Of a stretch of 64,000 nucleotides of DNA, positions 1 to 10,665 are shown one piece after another. The DNA lies in the NCBI GenBank assembly GCA_030522415.1, contig CM060112.1, positions 9,253,501-9,317,500 of the forward strand, written 5' to 3'. This DNA comes from Channallabes apus. Lineage: Eukaryota > Chordata > Actinopteri > Siluriformes > Clariidae. Under the pieces are notes generated by a model that was given only the letters and a program-made list of their open reading frames with translations, was not told where the DNA came from and did not search any database. The position numbers and the translations under genes were made by a program. Numbering within the stretch: the first letter of the stretch is position 1; each line of letters starts with the position of its first letter.

Positions 1-63
1 GTCTAGTGGTTAGGATTCGGCGATTTCACGTGGGAGACCCGGGTTCGATTCCTGCTCAAGGTA
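1..63 (+). tRNA. tRNA-Glu(UUC)-like gene, 5' end cut by window edge, probably decayed
   Basis: The D-arm block GTCTAGTGGTTAGGAT and the T-loop block CGGGTTCGATTCC match eukaryotic tRNA-Glu A and B boxes. The anticodon loop reads ATTTCAC, which gives anticodon UUC (Glu). The acceptor 5' strand lies before the window. The anticodon stem (CGGCG against GTGGG) pairs poorly and the T-stem has one mismatch, so a functional tRNA is doubtful; a pseudogene or tRNA-derived repeat is as likely. Confidence 0.5.
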
Positions 64-68
64 CATGC

Positions 69-75
69 TTTTTTT
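69..75 (+). terminator. RNA polymerase III terminator-like T7 run
   Basis: Seven consecutive T lie six bases downstream of the tRNA-like gene, the usual form and position of a Pol III stop. This is by position only. Confidence 0.45.
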
Positions 76-398
76 GCACTACATATTTATAAAGTTTTTC
101 TAAAGTTCGTTTAGTAACGAGGCGAGTGCGCTATGCTTCGGTAAGCTTTTCTGACACCAGGAGAGACTCAGTCAAACACACACACAAACACACACACACA
201 CATTGTCTGTCAGAAAGGTCTCTGTTTATTAACAGCAAAAGATCGGTTTATATATGTTTGACTAAACGCCTGTGCTATAGACATATGTTACTACAAATGA
301 ACCATTGTAAATGTCCTGGTGAGATCCCGAAAAAACAATGCTTCGCGTGTATAAGGTCGCGGGTTAAATACCCGGCATTTCCAAGAGGTAGTCATTAA
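76..398. other. Spacer between tRNA-like genes
   Basis: No coding gene is supported. There is a CA-rich stretch near 176-202. At about 355-378 a short stretch resembles a tRNA T-arm (GGGTTAAATACCC), possibly a third, badly decayed tRNA copy. The small open frames here have no family resemblance. Confidence 0.4.
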
Positions 399-627
399 TC
401 CTCCGTGGTCTAGTGGTTAGTGGGGGCAGATAAATATAAGAAAATTATTCTTCCATCTGCTCCTTTCTGATCATGGATATGTAAAGGAAAACTTAAATGA
501 GTTGTATGTGACTTGTACAAATAATGCATTTTCATGAAAGGAATAAAGGAATAAAGTAAAAAAAAAAAAAAGTTAGGATACGGCGCTCTCAGCGCAGCAA
601 CATGAGTTCGATTCCCGGTCTGGGAAG
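399..627 (+). pseudogene. tRNA-Glu(CUC)-like gene split by a retroposon
   Basis: The 5' part at 399-420 carries the A-box (TGGTCTAGTGGTTAG). The 3' part resumes at 572 with GTTAGGATACGGCG, an anticodon loop CTCTCAG (anticodon CUC, Glu), and the B-box GTTCGATTCCCGG. Between them lies about 150 bp ending in a poly(A) run. The 5 bases GTTAG occur on both sides of the insert, as expected for a target-site duplication. The acceptor stem pairs poorly, so the copy may already have been weak before it was broken. Confidence 0.65.
421..571 (+). mobile_element. Short poly(A)-tailed retroposon (L1-like 3' end) inside a tRNA gene
   Basis: An insert of about 150 bp with two AATAAA signals near 542-555 followed by a run of about 14 A. 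It lies between two GTTAG copies. The overall look is of a 5'-truncated L1-type 3' end; the family is inferred from the tail and general resemblance only and was not searched. Confidence 0.55.
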
Positions 628-691
628 TCAAAAAAGTATTACAACCTGATTCACATGTAAAATTTTATATACATATATAACTATATATAAC

Positions 692-723
<32 letters not shown>

Positions 724-1544
724 TATGAGTGCATAATAAAAATATTACAAAATATAGGTGAAATATATATATATATAAACCTGATATGTAGTGACATTTT
801 TTCAGAAATCAACTGATATTTGTTATTATAATGTAAAGTTAGCAACAATTAGTGTCTTTATATGTTGTAGAGTTCAAACGCATGTTGTCCAACTGAGTGG
901 ACATATTTGTAATTGCATGAAAAATAGGTTTATTAAAAAAAATTCAGTTGCATTTTATTTGTAAGCCTAGAGAGGAATAAAAATCTTGACTGAGGTTCTC
1001 ATAATTCATGCATGAAAGGGTTAAGTATGTATGTATGTATGTATGTATGTATGTATTTAGTGATTTAATTATTATTTGTTATTTATTTTATTGGGACCAT
1101 GTACAGCTTTTTAGCTCAGCTTTTTAGATCAATTTTTTATGTTATTTCATCCTAAAATGACTTGCTTTTTCCATAATCAGCTCTCTGGGCTTTATGGTTA
1201 TTTATCTTTTCTAACAACAATTGCAGTCTTCACAGGTGAAACCCAGGACTTAAACAAAACACACACGCATTCATATTAACAATATAAACAACCCATCTAA
1301 CAAGCCACACTTGGGCAACAACAGATACAACAGGATTTTTTATCACTTAAAAATTGGGTGGGTTACAACAAATGTAATCATGTTATATGTTGTTTAATAC
1401 ATCAAAAGATACCTAATAGAAAAAAATCTATCATCTTAGATTTGTTTTTTTGATCCTAAGTCACAAATAATTGACCTTTCTTTTCTGATTGCCACTTTGC
1501 TCTTATCATTTCAGTCTTTATAGGATGCTCCGAAACTTTATCTC
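628..1544. other. AT-rich non-coding region with microsatellites
   Basis: No gene is visible. An (AT)n then (AG)n tract lies at about 685-722 and a (GTAT)n tract at 1024-1057. The rest is AT-rich sequence with frequent stops in all frames. Confidence 0.5.
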
Positions 1545-1850
1545 CTCCACAGATTATGGTGTGACATCCACGCTCAATCTTTCTCAAATTGAAAAAATTC
1601 TCAAATTTTCTTGCATTTGCTTACTGTGTGCATGTGCAATGCTATGACCCCATTTTGTTTTCAATCTCACACCTTTGGATTTATTGCATGTTTGAATTAC
1701 TGCCTCTGACTTCCTGTACCCATTGCGTTCTCCACTATCGGTAACTGTAAGTGCTCCTCCGTATTACCTATTAAACTCTGCTTTTACTGTAGATACTCCT
1801 TTACCTTTTTGAAGCTATATTATAGCCTGTGACTGTATAATCTGGCCGGT
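1545..1850 (+). repeat. 5' LTR-like block of Gypsy-1
   Basis: It shares ordered short matches with 4760-5070: a TCCACRCTCAATnTTCTC stretch, TTTGATTTATT-GCATGTTT-GATTAC, and CTCTGACTTCC. The copies are strongly diverged and their ends uncertain. Confidence 0.5.
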
Positions 1851-1851
1851 T

Positions 1852-2600
1852 ATGAATCCAGAAGAGATTGGCCAGCTAAGATCTGCATTGAAAACCAGGT
1901 GTTCTACTTGGCACACACCAGCGAGACAGACCTGAGTGCATTTGTGACCTGTTGGATGTCACTGAAACCCTTGCCTCCATGACTGTTTAAATTCAGCAGA
2001 TGCAAGCCCCCCCAACACAGTTTCTGCCCCTCCCCTTTCTGTTGCCGATCCACTATCGCGAAACAAGCCTTTTCGTCCCACTGACTTATGATTGTGACCC
2101 TAACATCTGACGATCCTCCCTATCCCAGTGTTCACTAGTCCTTGAACTACAGGTCTCATCATTTTCTACCAAATGGTCTAAGGTGACCTATGTAATACCC
2201 CTTCTTTCCAGAAAGGCTGGAAAATGAGCAATGGCAGTATGAGATGCAAAGAATGGATGCATGTGCAAACTTCTGGTCCTTTATTGACAAAATAAGGGGT
2301 CTGAATGTCCCCCTTCCATGACTTTTCTCAGTAGACTCTTGGACCCATTAAAGGACGAGTTATTAGGACAGGAACTACCATGTAGTCTTCAAGACCTCAT
2401 TCACCTATCAGATTGTATTGATGCTCTCAACCATCTCAGACAATGGGAGCAAAACCAGGACACCAGGGCAGTCTAGTCCCCAACTCCTCCTTTTCCTTCA
2501 AAACCTCCTGTGGTGGGCCACACTCACATTTCTCCAAATAAGCACAGACAATGGTGGAACTAAGGGGCATGTTTCTACTGCAGCCAGTCTGACCATCTTA
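1852..2600 (+). pseudogene. Gypsy-1 gag remnant
   Basis: An ATG at 1852 begins MNPEEIGQLRSAL, which resembles the start of fish Ty3/gypsy Gag proteins (a short acidic, glutamine-rich coiled segment). It lies just after the LTR-like block, the expected place. The frame breaks within about 100 codons and no zinc knuckle could be read. Gag would form the particle that packages the element RNA. Confidence 0.5.
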
Positions 2601-2604
2601 TACT

Positions 2605-2930
2605 GTACAAGCCTGTATATTAAACGTCAAGGCCCTCGTTGATACTGGGAATGCAGAATGGCCCAAGCCATAAATGTTTCCCAGATCACCATTCATGTTT
2701 CCCAGTGTCCCATACCATTCATGCCCTTGTAGACTACAGAGCCAACCAAAACCTGATCTGCTCATCCATGGCCCCCATAACACATCAAACTGCCCATTCA
2801 TCATTAAAGACTCCAGTTATCCTGGGACTCCACTGGCTAGATCTACACAACCCACAAATTGATTGGGCCAAGAAAAGTTTCCTGGACTGGAGCATGTTCT
2901 GCCATGTTCAGGTGTTACAAAGACTCTGAG
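2605..2930 (+). pseudogene. Gypsy-1 aspartic protease and linker remnant
   Basis: The reading KALVDTGNA near 2625-2648 contains the D-T-G catalytic triad of retroviral-type aspartic protease. About 190 bases downstream PVILGLHWLDLHNPQIDW (2814-2867) matches the linker between protease and RT in fish gypsy elements. Frameshifts separate the two. The protease would cleave the Gag-Pol polyprotein. Confidence 0.65.
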
Positions 2931-2934
2931 GGAA

Positions 2935-3440
2935 TTCAAATAGACCCATCCAAGCTCAAAGCAATCTTGGAGTGGCCAATGCTCTCCTCGAAATGGGAAC
3001 TCCATTTCCTGGGATGAGTCAACTTTTACTGCCAATCAGGAATTGTAGCTCTGTGGCCTCAACCCTTACTACCCTCACCTCCACAAAATTCCTGTTTCAG
3101 TGTACTCACTGGCTGACAAAGCCTTTTCAACCACCAAACTATTCATCACCTCTGCCCCTGTTGTCACATTCCCCGGCCTTTGCCTTCAATGTGTGGTTGA
3201 AGTAGATCTGTCAGAAAGAAAGCTGTCCTGTCTCAAAGGTCCCACAAGGACAATAAGCTCCACCTGGTCCTTCTTCTCTCATCCCCTCTCTGTATCATAA
3301 CTATGACATTAGAGTCATAGGACTGGAGGCATTGAATGGAGAGAGCAAAACACCCCTATTTCATCATTTTCATTGGTCATTTGTTTAGATTCAACTTCAT
3401 GCTCTCTTACCGCACAGGTTCCAAGACCACCATAGCCAAG
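2935..3440 (+). pseudogene. Gypsy-1 reverse transcriptase C-terminus and RNase H remnant
   Basis: Readable in shifting frames: IDPSKLKAILEWP, then FLG, SSVASTLTTLTSTK, and FITSAPVVTFPGLCLQCVVEVD, the RT thumb to RNase H transition of Ty3/gypsy Pol; then FNFMLSYRTGSKTTIA near 3390-3440, the end of RNase H. The RT palm with its YVDD box is absent, so there has been a large internal deletion between 2930 and 2935. Confidence 0.65.
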
Positions 3441-3479
3441 TGATGCATAAGGGATAGAATGCAAGTCCCCCCTGGGTAA

Positions 3480-4610
3480 CATGCCAGTGTGGAACTGTGA
3501 CCCCCATTCTAGTACCAGAGTGTGTGTGGAGGCAAGGATGAAGAGTTTGTCCCGTGGCACATTGCTGGGGCCAAGTTCTTGCTTAAGGATGAAGAGTTTG
3601 TGAATGGGGGTCACAGTTCCACACTGGCATGTTACCCAGGGGGCACTTGCATTCTATCCCTTATACAGCAGTGCTTCTGGTGGCCAACCGTTAAAGAGGA
3701 CATGAGAAGGTTCATAGAATCATGTGACATGTACCTGGAATGAAACCACTTATTACCCTCTTGAGGATTTTTGAGGTCTCTACCAATCCCACATTGGCCT
3801 TGGTTACACATCTCCCTCACCTTCAGAAGGAAACACCTGCGTTTTGACAGTGGTCAATGAATTCTCCAACTCCACCCACTTTATTCCACTGCCCAAACAC
3901 TTAGTACGTTAGAACTTTTAATACTTCATGTCGTCCGACTTCTGGTGGACTTTTTATCTGATAGGGGCCCTCAATTCTCTGCACAGAACTGGAAAGCTTT
4001 CAGTAAACGTATCGGTTTATCAGCTTATAAGCACCACACCAAGCCTCTCTTCCGGCTATCACCCTCAAAGCAGTAGACAGTCCAAATATATCAACCATAT
4101 TGAGAAATATCTCAGATGCATGGCATCATTTAACTCAGCTTCATGGAAAAGAATGGCCTCCCCACATGTCCCAAGCACCACACCAAGCCTCTCTTCCGGC
4201 TATCACCCTCAAAGCAGTAGACAGTCCAAATATATCAACCATATTGAGAAATATCTCAGATGCATGGCATCATTTAACTCAGCTTCATGGAAAAGAATGG
4301 CCTCCCCACATGTCCCTCTTCCAGGGCTTTTTTAGGAAACCAAACACTATTGTTCTTTGCCACTCAGTCCATCCCTCCCACACCACCTCGTCTCATTGAT
4401 GAGGTGAATCCTTTATGTTTTGCAAGCTCCACAAATCTCTTTGCCGAGGGTGTGACCTGCAATATTTCATAGCCTGGGAGGGTTATGTCCCTGAAGAAAA
4501 GTTGGGTGCCTGCCAGGTTAATCATTGATTTGTCCTTGATTAGGGAATTTACAGACTCTGGTGGGATCCGTAGGAGGGGGATACTATCACTACCCGCCAA
4601 ACCATGTCTA
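3480..4610 (+). pseudogene. Gypsy-1 integrase and chromodomain-like C-terminus remnant
   Basis: Near 3655-3700 the frame gives a FWWPTVKEDMRRFIESCDMY stretch, the integrase zinc-finger region, and at 3955-3985 LIGALNSL/DRGPQFSAQNW, the start of the second catalytic block. GYHPQSSRQS follows (fish integrases usually have GFHPQTNGQTER here). At 4390-4560 a chromodomain can be made out (AWEGYVPEEK, then SWVPARLI in another frame). The catalytic residues are not all recoverable and several stops intervene. Integrase would insert the cDNA; the chromodomain would bias it to marked chromatin. Confidence 0.6.
4030..4317 (+). repeat. 144-bp exact tandem duplication within Gypsy-1 integrase
   Basis: Bases 4030-4173 and 4174-4317 are two adjacent copies, identical as far as I can see. 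The unit is 48 codons, so the frame is kept through both. Lack of divergence against the decayed surroundings implies that the duplication is recent. Confidence 0.9.
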
Positions 4611-4759
4611 CGCCTTCTACGGCTTTTCTCTTCCATGCTCCAGTCTGCATCTTAGGTTTGATCACCTCAGTCATCGCTCTGAGCACACCTGTTGACACTT
4701 TGCTCTCATAATTTCCATCTACACTCCAAAGGACACTCCAAAACGTAAATCCCTTGCCA

Positions 4760-5070
4760 AATTATCGTGTGCTATCCACACTCAATATTCTCACATTTGA
4801 TTGCATTTGTTTACTATGTTCATGAACCGGTTTGTTTTTGACCTCGCCTTGCCTCACGCCCTTTGATTTATTACATGTTTGGATTACCAACCTTGAGACT
4901 GTCTATCGTTTCTGGATTTCTTGCATGTTTCGATTACAGGCTCTGACTTCCAATTGTTCTCATATATCTCGAGTTTGTCATTTGGATAATCGCATGCTTG
5001 AAATATTATACACCAGAACCAACTACCGCAGTCCCCACCATGAGAAATCTACAGTAAGTGATCCTAACTG
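4760..5070 (+). repeat. 3' LTR-like block of Gypsy-1
   Basis: Partner of 1545-1850, with an internal partial repeat of its own (GGATTTATTACATGTTTGG- and -GGATTTCTTGCATGTTTCG-like phrases). Ends not defined. Confidence 0.45.
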
Positions 5071-7189
5071 TTAAATAACCAGTGTCTTTTTTTTCAGAGG
5101 TCAGTGGCACTGAATCAATAAGTGAGTTTTTTTAATTGTAGGGCTCAGGCACGCATGACTTATCCAGTCATTTAATGCACCAATTGTCAAAATCTTTAAG
5201 TCTAAGACCCTATTTGTTCATAATAATAATCATTGGTGGCCACAACTGAGTTGTAATTAGCAAATAATACACATGTAGAAGAAACTGTATTAAACATTTT
5301 ACTTAAGTGTACATGGTAATACAGGGTAAAACAAATTAAGTTTATTTCCTGATTTAAAACAATAGCACAAATGACAATAGTATTACCTAAATGTAGCCTT
5401 GTTTCTTTCAGCTCTCCTTGTGGTATAGACATCTAATGTTTGGGAAAGATAGCTTTTGGATAGGGGAATAGTGAAGATGTCAACAAAAACTGCGTGTCAT
5501 CTATCAAAATAATATGTTATTTATGTGCATATGAAGCTTTCTCTGTCTTTTTTGTGGACAGCTTAATAAATAAACAGAAATGTGTCCCTTTTACTTGTTT
5601 ACAAGCTGCAGGAACTCCCGACATAACGTGAGCAAGTTCTTAGGACATCAGAAAACAAAAACATTGTTTTTCATCCACAAATAATTTTCCAACAAGGCAA
5701 CAGTAAAAGAAGAAAACCTTGATGGCACAGTTTATTTTGGTGTATGTCTTTCTTTTCATTTTGCAGTGCTCCTTTCCTAGGACTGGTGTGTCCCTGAACG
5801 AAACATGTTTTAGTGCATTGCAAATTTGGATCTGTTAAAGTAAAAACTAAATATACAAATGTTTATATTGTTATTTACATTTATCTATTTATTAAGGTGG
5901 ATATGAAAGGATTTATGCGTAAAGTATTCTTATGGAAATTTACACAATAAAGTTGATACTCATGAAAAAAATGATATATATTAATATTTATATTTAATTA
6001 TGCTGTTAAATATTAGTTTAGACCTTTCTCACTCTCTCTCTTTATTTAGCGTGACAGTTAGATCGTGCTAGATTTTAACTGACTTAAACATTTAGGAGGA
6101 ATGTCACTTTTGCCACTCCAATTTGGCACGGTTACATTTAGCAGTTATTATGTGGCCGTTATGTTTTGTTCTTTTTTTATTGTTTGTTTTATGGAAGTTT
6201 AAAAATCATAATTTAAAGAAAAAAAATATTATTTTCTCCTACTTTGCGTGTCTTTCACCATCTCCTTAAGACAGAGCCAGTGTGCACACTTATCTTAGAT
6301 AATTGAATGCTGGATTGGCTAATCAGGTTTACAAACAGGAAATGCAGTTAGCGGGATCTTAATTCATGAGAGAATTGGATCATGCTCATGTCAATTTACC
6401 CATACTTGTTTTCTTTTTATGAACTAGACTTTCATGAACTAGGACCCTGATGCTCTATGAAATGTTTAAAATATATTTAGAAAACCCTTTACCCTTTTGT
6501 CTTTTTCTTTGCTTTTAAAATGTTTTTAAGAGTGCTTTTTGTCCCACAGTTTGCAATGAAAAATTATTTATAATGATTCCATCTTGAGTTTGAACTGGTA
6601 AAACCTTTTTGAAGTTATGTTTCTGTTGGTGAAAAGCTGAACTGAAGATTCTTTAGGGGTTCAATAAACATCTGAAATTTTTAAGTTGAAGATCAACACT
6701 GGTTTAGCTGGTTCTGGAATTACTGTTTTAGAATTTATAAAAAGGAAGCATGAGGAACAACCTAATATGGGCAACATCTAACACAGACTTTTTTATGTTA
6801 TTACACAAGGTCAAACAGCATGTAGTTCTGCTCACATTCACACATTTGCAAACGATGGTCTGCCGCCAAGTTTCAGAATGATGAGCCTGTGTTCACAAGA
6901 AATCTGTGCCAAAGGAGAGGGTGGTTTCAGGGCATGTATGTCTTTATTTATTTATTTATTTAAAAATGTGCATTTAAGTTTTTGTAATAACAATTTTGAA
7001 ACATGTGACCCTCGCACAATGAATATTAGATTGGCTAAATGTTAAATTGTTAAAGTACAAAACTGAGGGTTGATATGAAATACAGTGCCCTCCATACTGC
7101 AAGATTAGTTATTACACAGCATTAAAATATATATACAAAGTAATGTATATTTACATTAAATAAAACCATGAAGTTCTCTATATGTTTTA
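5071..7189. other. AT-rich intergenic sequence, no gene seen
   Basis: About 2.1 kb with no open frame of recognisable family, no tRNA and no clear repeat. A (TTTA)n tract lies near 6943-6963. At 7081-7095 TACAGTGCCCTCCAT resembles the outer tip of some Tc1 inverted repeats, but nothing else of such an element follows. Confidence 0.4.
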
Positions 7190-7380
7190 GTTGGAGGACG
7201 CCAGGGGGTCGATGTTGATCTCCCGGGGTGAGGTCACTGAGGGAATAAAGCCCCGGGAGTAATCAAGATCTTTTCAGAAATGGTGAAGGGTCAGGGTAGT
7301 GGTTCCCCTCTTCAAAAAAGGGGACCAGAGGGTGTGTGCCAACTACAGGGACATCACACTACTCAGCCTCCCTGGGAAAA
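7190..7380 (+). mobile_element. LINE-A (Rex3-like) fragment 1: RT N-terminal part
   Basis: The frame reads VVVPLFKKGDQRVCANYRDI and then LLSLPGK (about 7290-7380), a typical start of the fingers domain in a fish non-LTR reverse transcriptase. It stops abruptly in GGGAAA. The continuation (VYSKVHERRSRPIVK) is found 5 kb downstream at 12404, so this is one copy split by an insertion. I tentatively assign Rex3 (RTE clade) from the GATG-type tail of fragment 3. Confidence 0.7.
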
Positions 7381-7559
7381 GCTGAGATTCAAGCTGCCGT
7401 CACGACTGCTCCGACCACCTTTTCATTGTTTTTGCTCTTTAAGTTAGTTTTCAGTGTTTTAAAATTGGCAAAATCACCACCATTGAGTACATTAGGTATG
7501 ATAGAGACACTCTTGTTTCTATTGGTATACAATGTACTCACAATTCGACATTTTTAACT

Positions 7560-8330
7560 CCATATCCGAGCTGGCCGAGTGAGATCCTGAGGGAGAACAA
7601 TGGACGCGACACGAAGCGGCGGCCCCGAGGGAAACGAGCGGGCGTCAGGAACCGGCTGAGAGCTCGTGCACACCGCACACCTCTGCCTAGCATCCTGCTC
7701 GCCAATGTCCAGTCACTGGAGAACAAACTCGATGACCTCAGGGCCAGGATATAGTTCCAGAGAGACATTCGGGACTGCAATCTCCTCTGCTTCACCGAAA
7801 CATGGCTGAACCCAGCGGTGCCAGACCACGCCATACAACCAGCCGAGTTCTTCTCGGTTCACCGCATGGACAGGACGCGGGACTCGGGGAAGTCAAGGGG
7901 AGGCGGCATGTGTTTAATGGTGAACAACAGCTGGTGCAACAGCGCGAGCGTTGTTCCTCTTACACGCTCCTGCACACCAAACCTGGAACTACTGTCCATC
8001 ATGTGTCGTCCTTTTTATCTACCCCGGGAGTTCACATCCGTCATAATCAGCGCCGTTTACATTCCACCACAAGCAGACACAGACATTGCCTTATGCGAGC
8101 TGCATGAGGTGCTCACACAGCACCAGACAACACCGGGACGCTGCGCTCATTGTGGCGGGGGACTTTAATAGTGCCAACCATAAAACGCGCAGCGCCGAAC
8201 TTTCATCAGCACATCACCTGCCCCACCAGGGGTGAAAGGACACTGGACCATTGTTATACAACGGTCAAGGACGGCTAAAAGGCACAATCTCGTCCAGCGT
8301 TTGGTAAATCCGACCACGCTGCCATCTTCC
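7560..8330 (+). pseudogene. LINE-B apurinic-type endonuclease, broken
   Basis: Reading RTPLPSILLANVQSLENKLD (from about 7676) then CNLLCFTETWLNP and, after a change of frame, GKSRGGGMCLMVNNSWC and VISAVYIPPQAD give the ordered motifs of an exonuclease-endonuclease-phosphatase domain, which nicks the target DNA in LINE retrotransposition. A TAG at 7749 interrupts the first part, and a frameshift near 8135 precedes the catalytic GDFN motif (about 8155-8170). SDH-type motif III is blurred near 8310. The upstream KRRPRGKRAGV stretch is basic and usual for this family. Confidence 0.75.
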
Positions 8331-8578
8331 TCATGCCAAAATATAAACAAAGGCTGAAACAGGAAGTTCCGGTTCAGAGGGAGGTCGCGTGCTGGACGGA
8401 CCAATCGGTGGCCGCGTTACAGGACGCATTCGATGACGCAGACTGGGACATGTTCAGAAACAGCTCCGATGATGACGTCAGCGTGTTTAAGGAAGCGGTT
8501 GTGGGATTTATTGGGAAGCTAGTGGACGATACAGTGGAGAAAAAGACTATCAGAACGCTTTCCAACCAGAAGCTGTAG

Positions 8579-9730
8579 GTGGATAAAACCATCCGCGACG
8601 CTCTGAGATCTCGCACCGCTGCCTACAACACGGGACTTGCGTCGGGGGACATGGAACCATACAAGGCTGCGGCATATAACATGCGGAAGGCGGTGAAAGA
8701 GGCGAAGCAGCCCTACGGGAGAAAACAAGAGTCACAACTTCAACAGAGTGACTCTAGGAGCCTGTGGCAGGGACTAAGGACAATAACGGACTATAAAGCA
8801 CCAACATCCGGTATGACGAACGCGGATGCGACTCTGGCAGACGAGCTGAACACATTCTACGCTCACTTCGAGGCTGCAGCTAAAGACGCTAGCGGCGCTA
8901 ATGCTAGTGGCGCTAATGTTAACGGTGCTAACGGCTGCAGACAGGAAGACACTGCCAGCACCGAGAACGCGCTCATCATCTCCGAGCACGACGTGAGGAG
9001 AGCCTTCAAGAGAGTGAACACCAGGAAAGCAGCAGGACCAGACGGCATCTCAGGCCGTATCCTCAGAGCCTGCGCAGACCAGCTATCACCTGTGTTCACT
9101 GAGATATTCAACATCTCTTTATCTCAGTCGGTGATCCCCACGTGCTTCGAAGAGTCCATCATTGTTCCTGTCCCGAAGAAACCACATCCTGCTTCCCTCA
9201 ATGACTATCGCCCTGTAGCCCTCACCTCAGTAGTGATGAAGTGCTTTGAACGCCTGGTCAGAGACTTCATCATTTCTTCACTACCCGACACACTGGACCC
9301 ACTTCAGTTTGCATACTGTCAGAGCCGCTCCACAGACGATGCAATCTCTCATGTCCTCCACACATCACCCACTCACCTGGACACTAGGAATGGGAATTAT
9401 TTTAAAATGCTCTTTATCGACTACAGCTCTGTATTTAATACCATAATTCCCTCCACACTCACCACGAAGCTGGAGCACCTGGGACTCAGCTCATCTATAT
9501 GTCAGTGGATCTCCAATTTTCTGACTGGCAGACCACAGGCAGTAAGGATGGGCGGACATGTCTCAGCTACACTCACTCTCAGCACTGGAGCCCCCCAGCG
9601 TTGTGTTCTGAGCCCCCTGCTGTACTCTTTGTACACCCACGACTGCGTGGCCACTACCAACTCCACCTCCATCATCAAGTTTGCTGACGACACCGTCGTG
9701 GTCGGGCTGATCACCAACAATGATGAGTAG
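8579..9730 (+). pseudogene. LINE-B reverse transcriptase, 383-codon open segment
   Basis: One long open frame holds the RT core: RKAAGPDGISGRIL, IIVPVPKKPHPASLNDYRPV, QFAYCQSRSTDDA, MLFIDYSSVFNTIIP (RT motif A), STGAPQRCVLSPLLYSLYTHD (motif B; the usual QG is QR here) and IIKFADDTVVVGL (motif C, FADD at residues 368-371). It is bounded by a TAG at 8576 (probable TGG to TAG) and a TAG at 9728. A run of near-identical pentapeptides (ASGAN-type) lies at residues 103-119. RT would copy element RNA at the nicked target. The first ATG is internal to the original protein. Confidence 0.85.
8884..8936 (+). repeat. 15-bp coding minirepeat in LINE-B
   Basis: Three to four imperfect copies of a 15-bp unit (GCTAGTGGCGCTAAT) encode GA(N/S)-rich pentapeptides in a linker upstream of the RT fingers. 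The frame is kept. Confidence 0.7.
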
Positions 9731-10360
9731 GACTACCTAGAGGAGATTGGAAACCTGGAGAACTGGTGCCAGAGGAACAATCTCCTCCTGAACGTCAGTA
9801 AGACAAAGGAGCTGATAGTGGACTTTAGTACAAAGCAGGAGAGGAACTACCAGACCCCCGTCATCAACAGGAGCCCAGTGGAGAGAGTGGACAGCTTCAG
9901 ATACCTCGGTGTTCACATCACGCAGGACCTGTCATGGTCACATCAACACCGTGGTGAAAAAAGCCCGGCAGCGTCTGTACCACCTCAGACGCTTGAGAGA
10001 CTTTAGACTGCCCTCCAAGGTGCTCAGGAACTTCTACTCCTGCACCATAGAGAGCAACATCTGACGAGAAACATCACGACCTGGTTCGGGAACAGCACCA
10101 TGCAGGACAGATGAGCTCTACAGAGGGTGGTGCGATCAGCTGAGCGCATCATCCGCACCAAGATCCCTGACCTGCACTCGATCTACAGCAAGCGGTGCTG
10201 GACTAAGGCCAGGAAGATCGTGAAGGACCTCAGTCACCCCAGTAATGGTCTGTTGCGGTCATGAAAGCGCTTCCGCTCCCTAATGGCCAACACAGAGAGA
10301 CTGAGGAGGAGCTTCTTCCCGCAGGCGATAAGGTCTCTCAATCACACCTCCACACAGGAC
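9731..10360 (+). pseudogene. LINE-B RT thumb and C-terminal tail
   Basis: Continues the RT after the stop at 9728: DYLEEIGNLENWCQRNNLLL, SKTKELIVDFSTKQ, VERVDSFRYLGVHITQDLSW, then in other frames FYSCTIESN, WFGNS, ALQRVVRSAERII, and RRSFFPQAIRSL near 10305-10345, which is the usual end of this protein family. Several stops and indels separate the blocks. Confidence 0.75.
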
Positions 10361-10437
10361 TAATAACATCTTTTTAAGCTCACAACATTGACTGGACAAT
10401 CATGGACACAGTCATACACACTTGCACTAAATATTTA

Positions 10438-10665
10438 CAATGGTGTGAAAAACTATTTGCCCCCCTCCTGATTTCTTATTCTTTTGCATGTTTGTCACAC
10501 AAAATGTTTCTAATCATCAAACACATTTAACTATTAGTCAAAGATAACATAAGTAAACACAAAATGCAGTTTTTAAATGAGGGGTTTTATTATTTAGGGA
10601 GAAAAAAAATCCAAACCTACATGGTCCTGTGTGAAAAAGTAATTGCCCCCTGAACCTAATAACTG
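10438..10665. repeat. Left inverted repeat of Tc1-1 with inner direct repeat
   Basis: The outer motif at 10438-10470 and its inner copy at about 10626-10650 are the two expected transposase binding regions. The right-hand mirror is at 11836-12057. Confidence 0.85.

Larger units (their letters stand above)
1545..5070 (+). mobile_element. Decayed Ty3/gypsy chromovirus (Gypsy-1)
   Basis: In order on the plus strand: an LTR-like block (about 1545-1850), a gag start, aspartic protease, protease-RT linker, the C-terminal end of reverse transcriptase with RNase H, integrase, a chromodomain-like C terminus, and a second block resembling the first (about 4760-5070). This order is that of Ty3/gypsy chromoviruses common in fish. 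Most of the RT palm is missing, frames are broken by stops and indels, and a 144-bp stretch of integrase is tandemly duplicated. The LTR boundaries are approximate; no clean target duplication was found. Confidence 0.7.

Noticed and set aside
7081..7095. TACAGTGCCCTCCAT, like the tip of some Tc1 inverted repeats
   Set aside because: Only about 15 bases match and no partner end or transposase was found.
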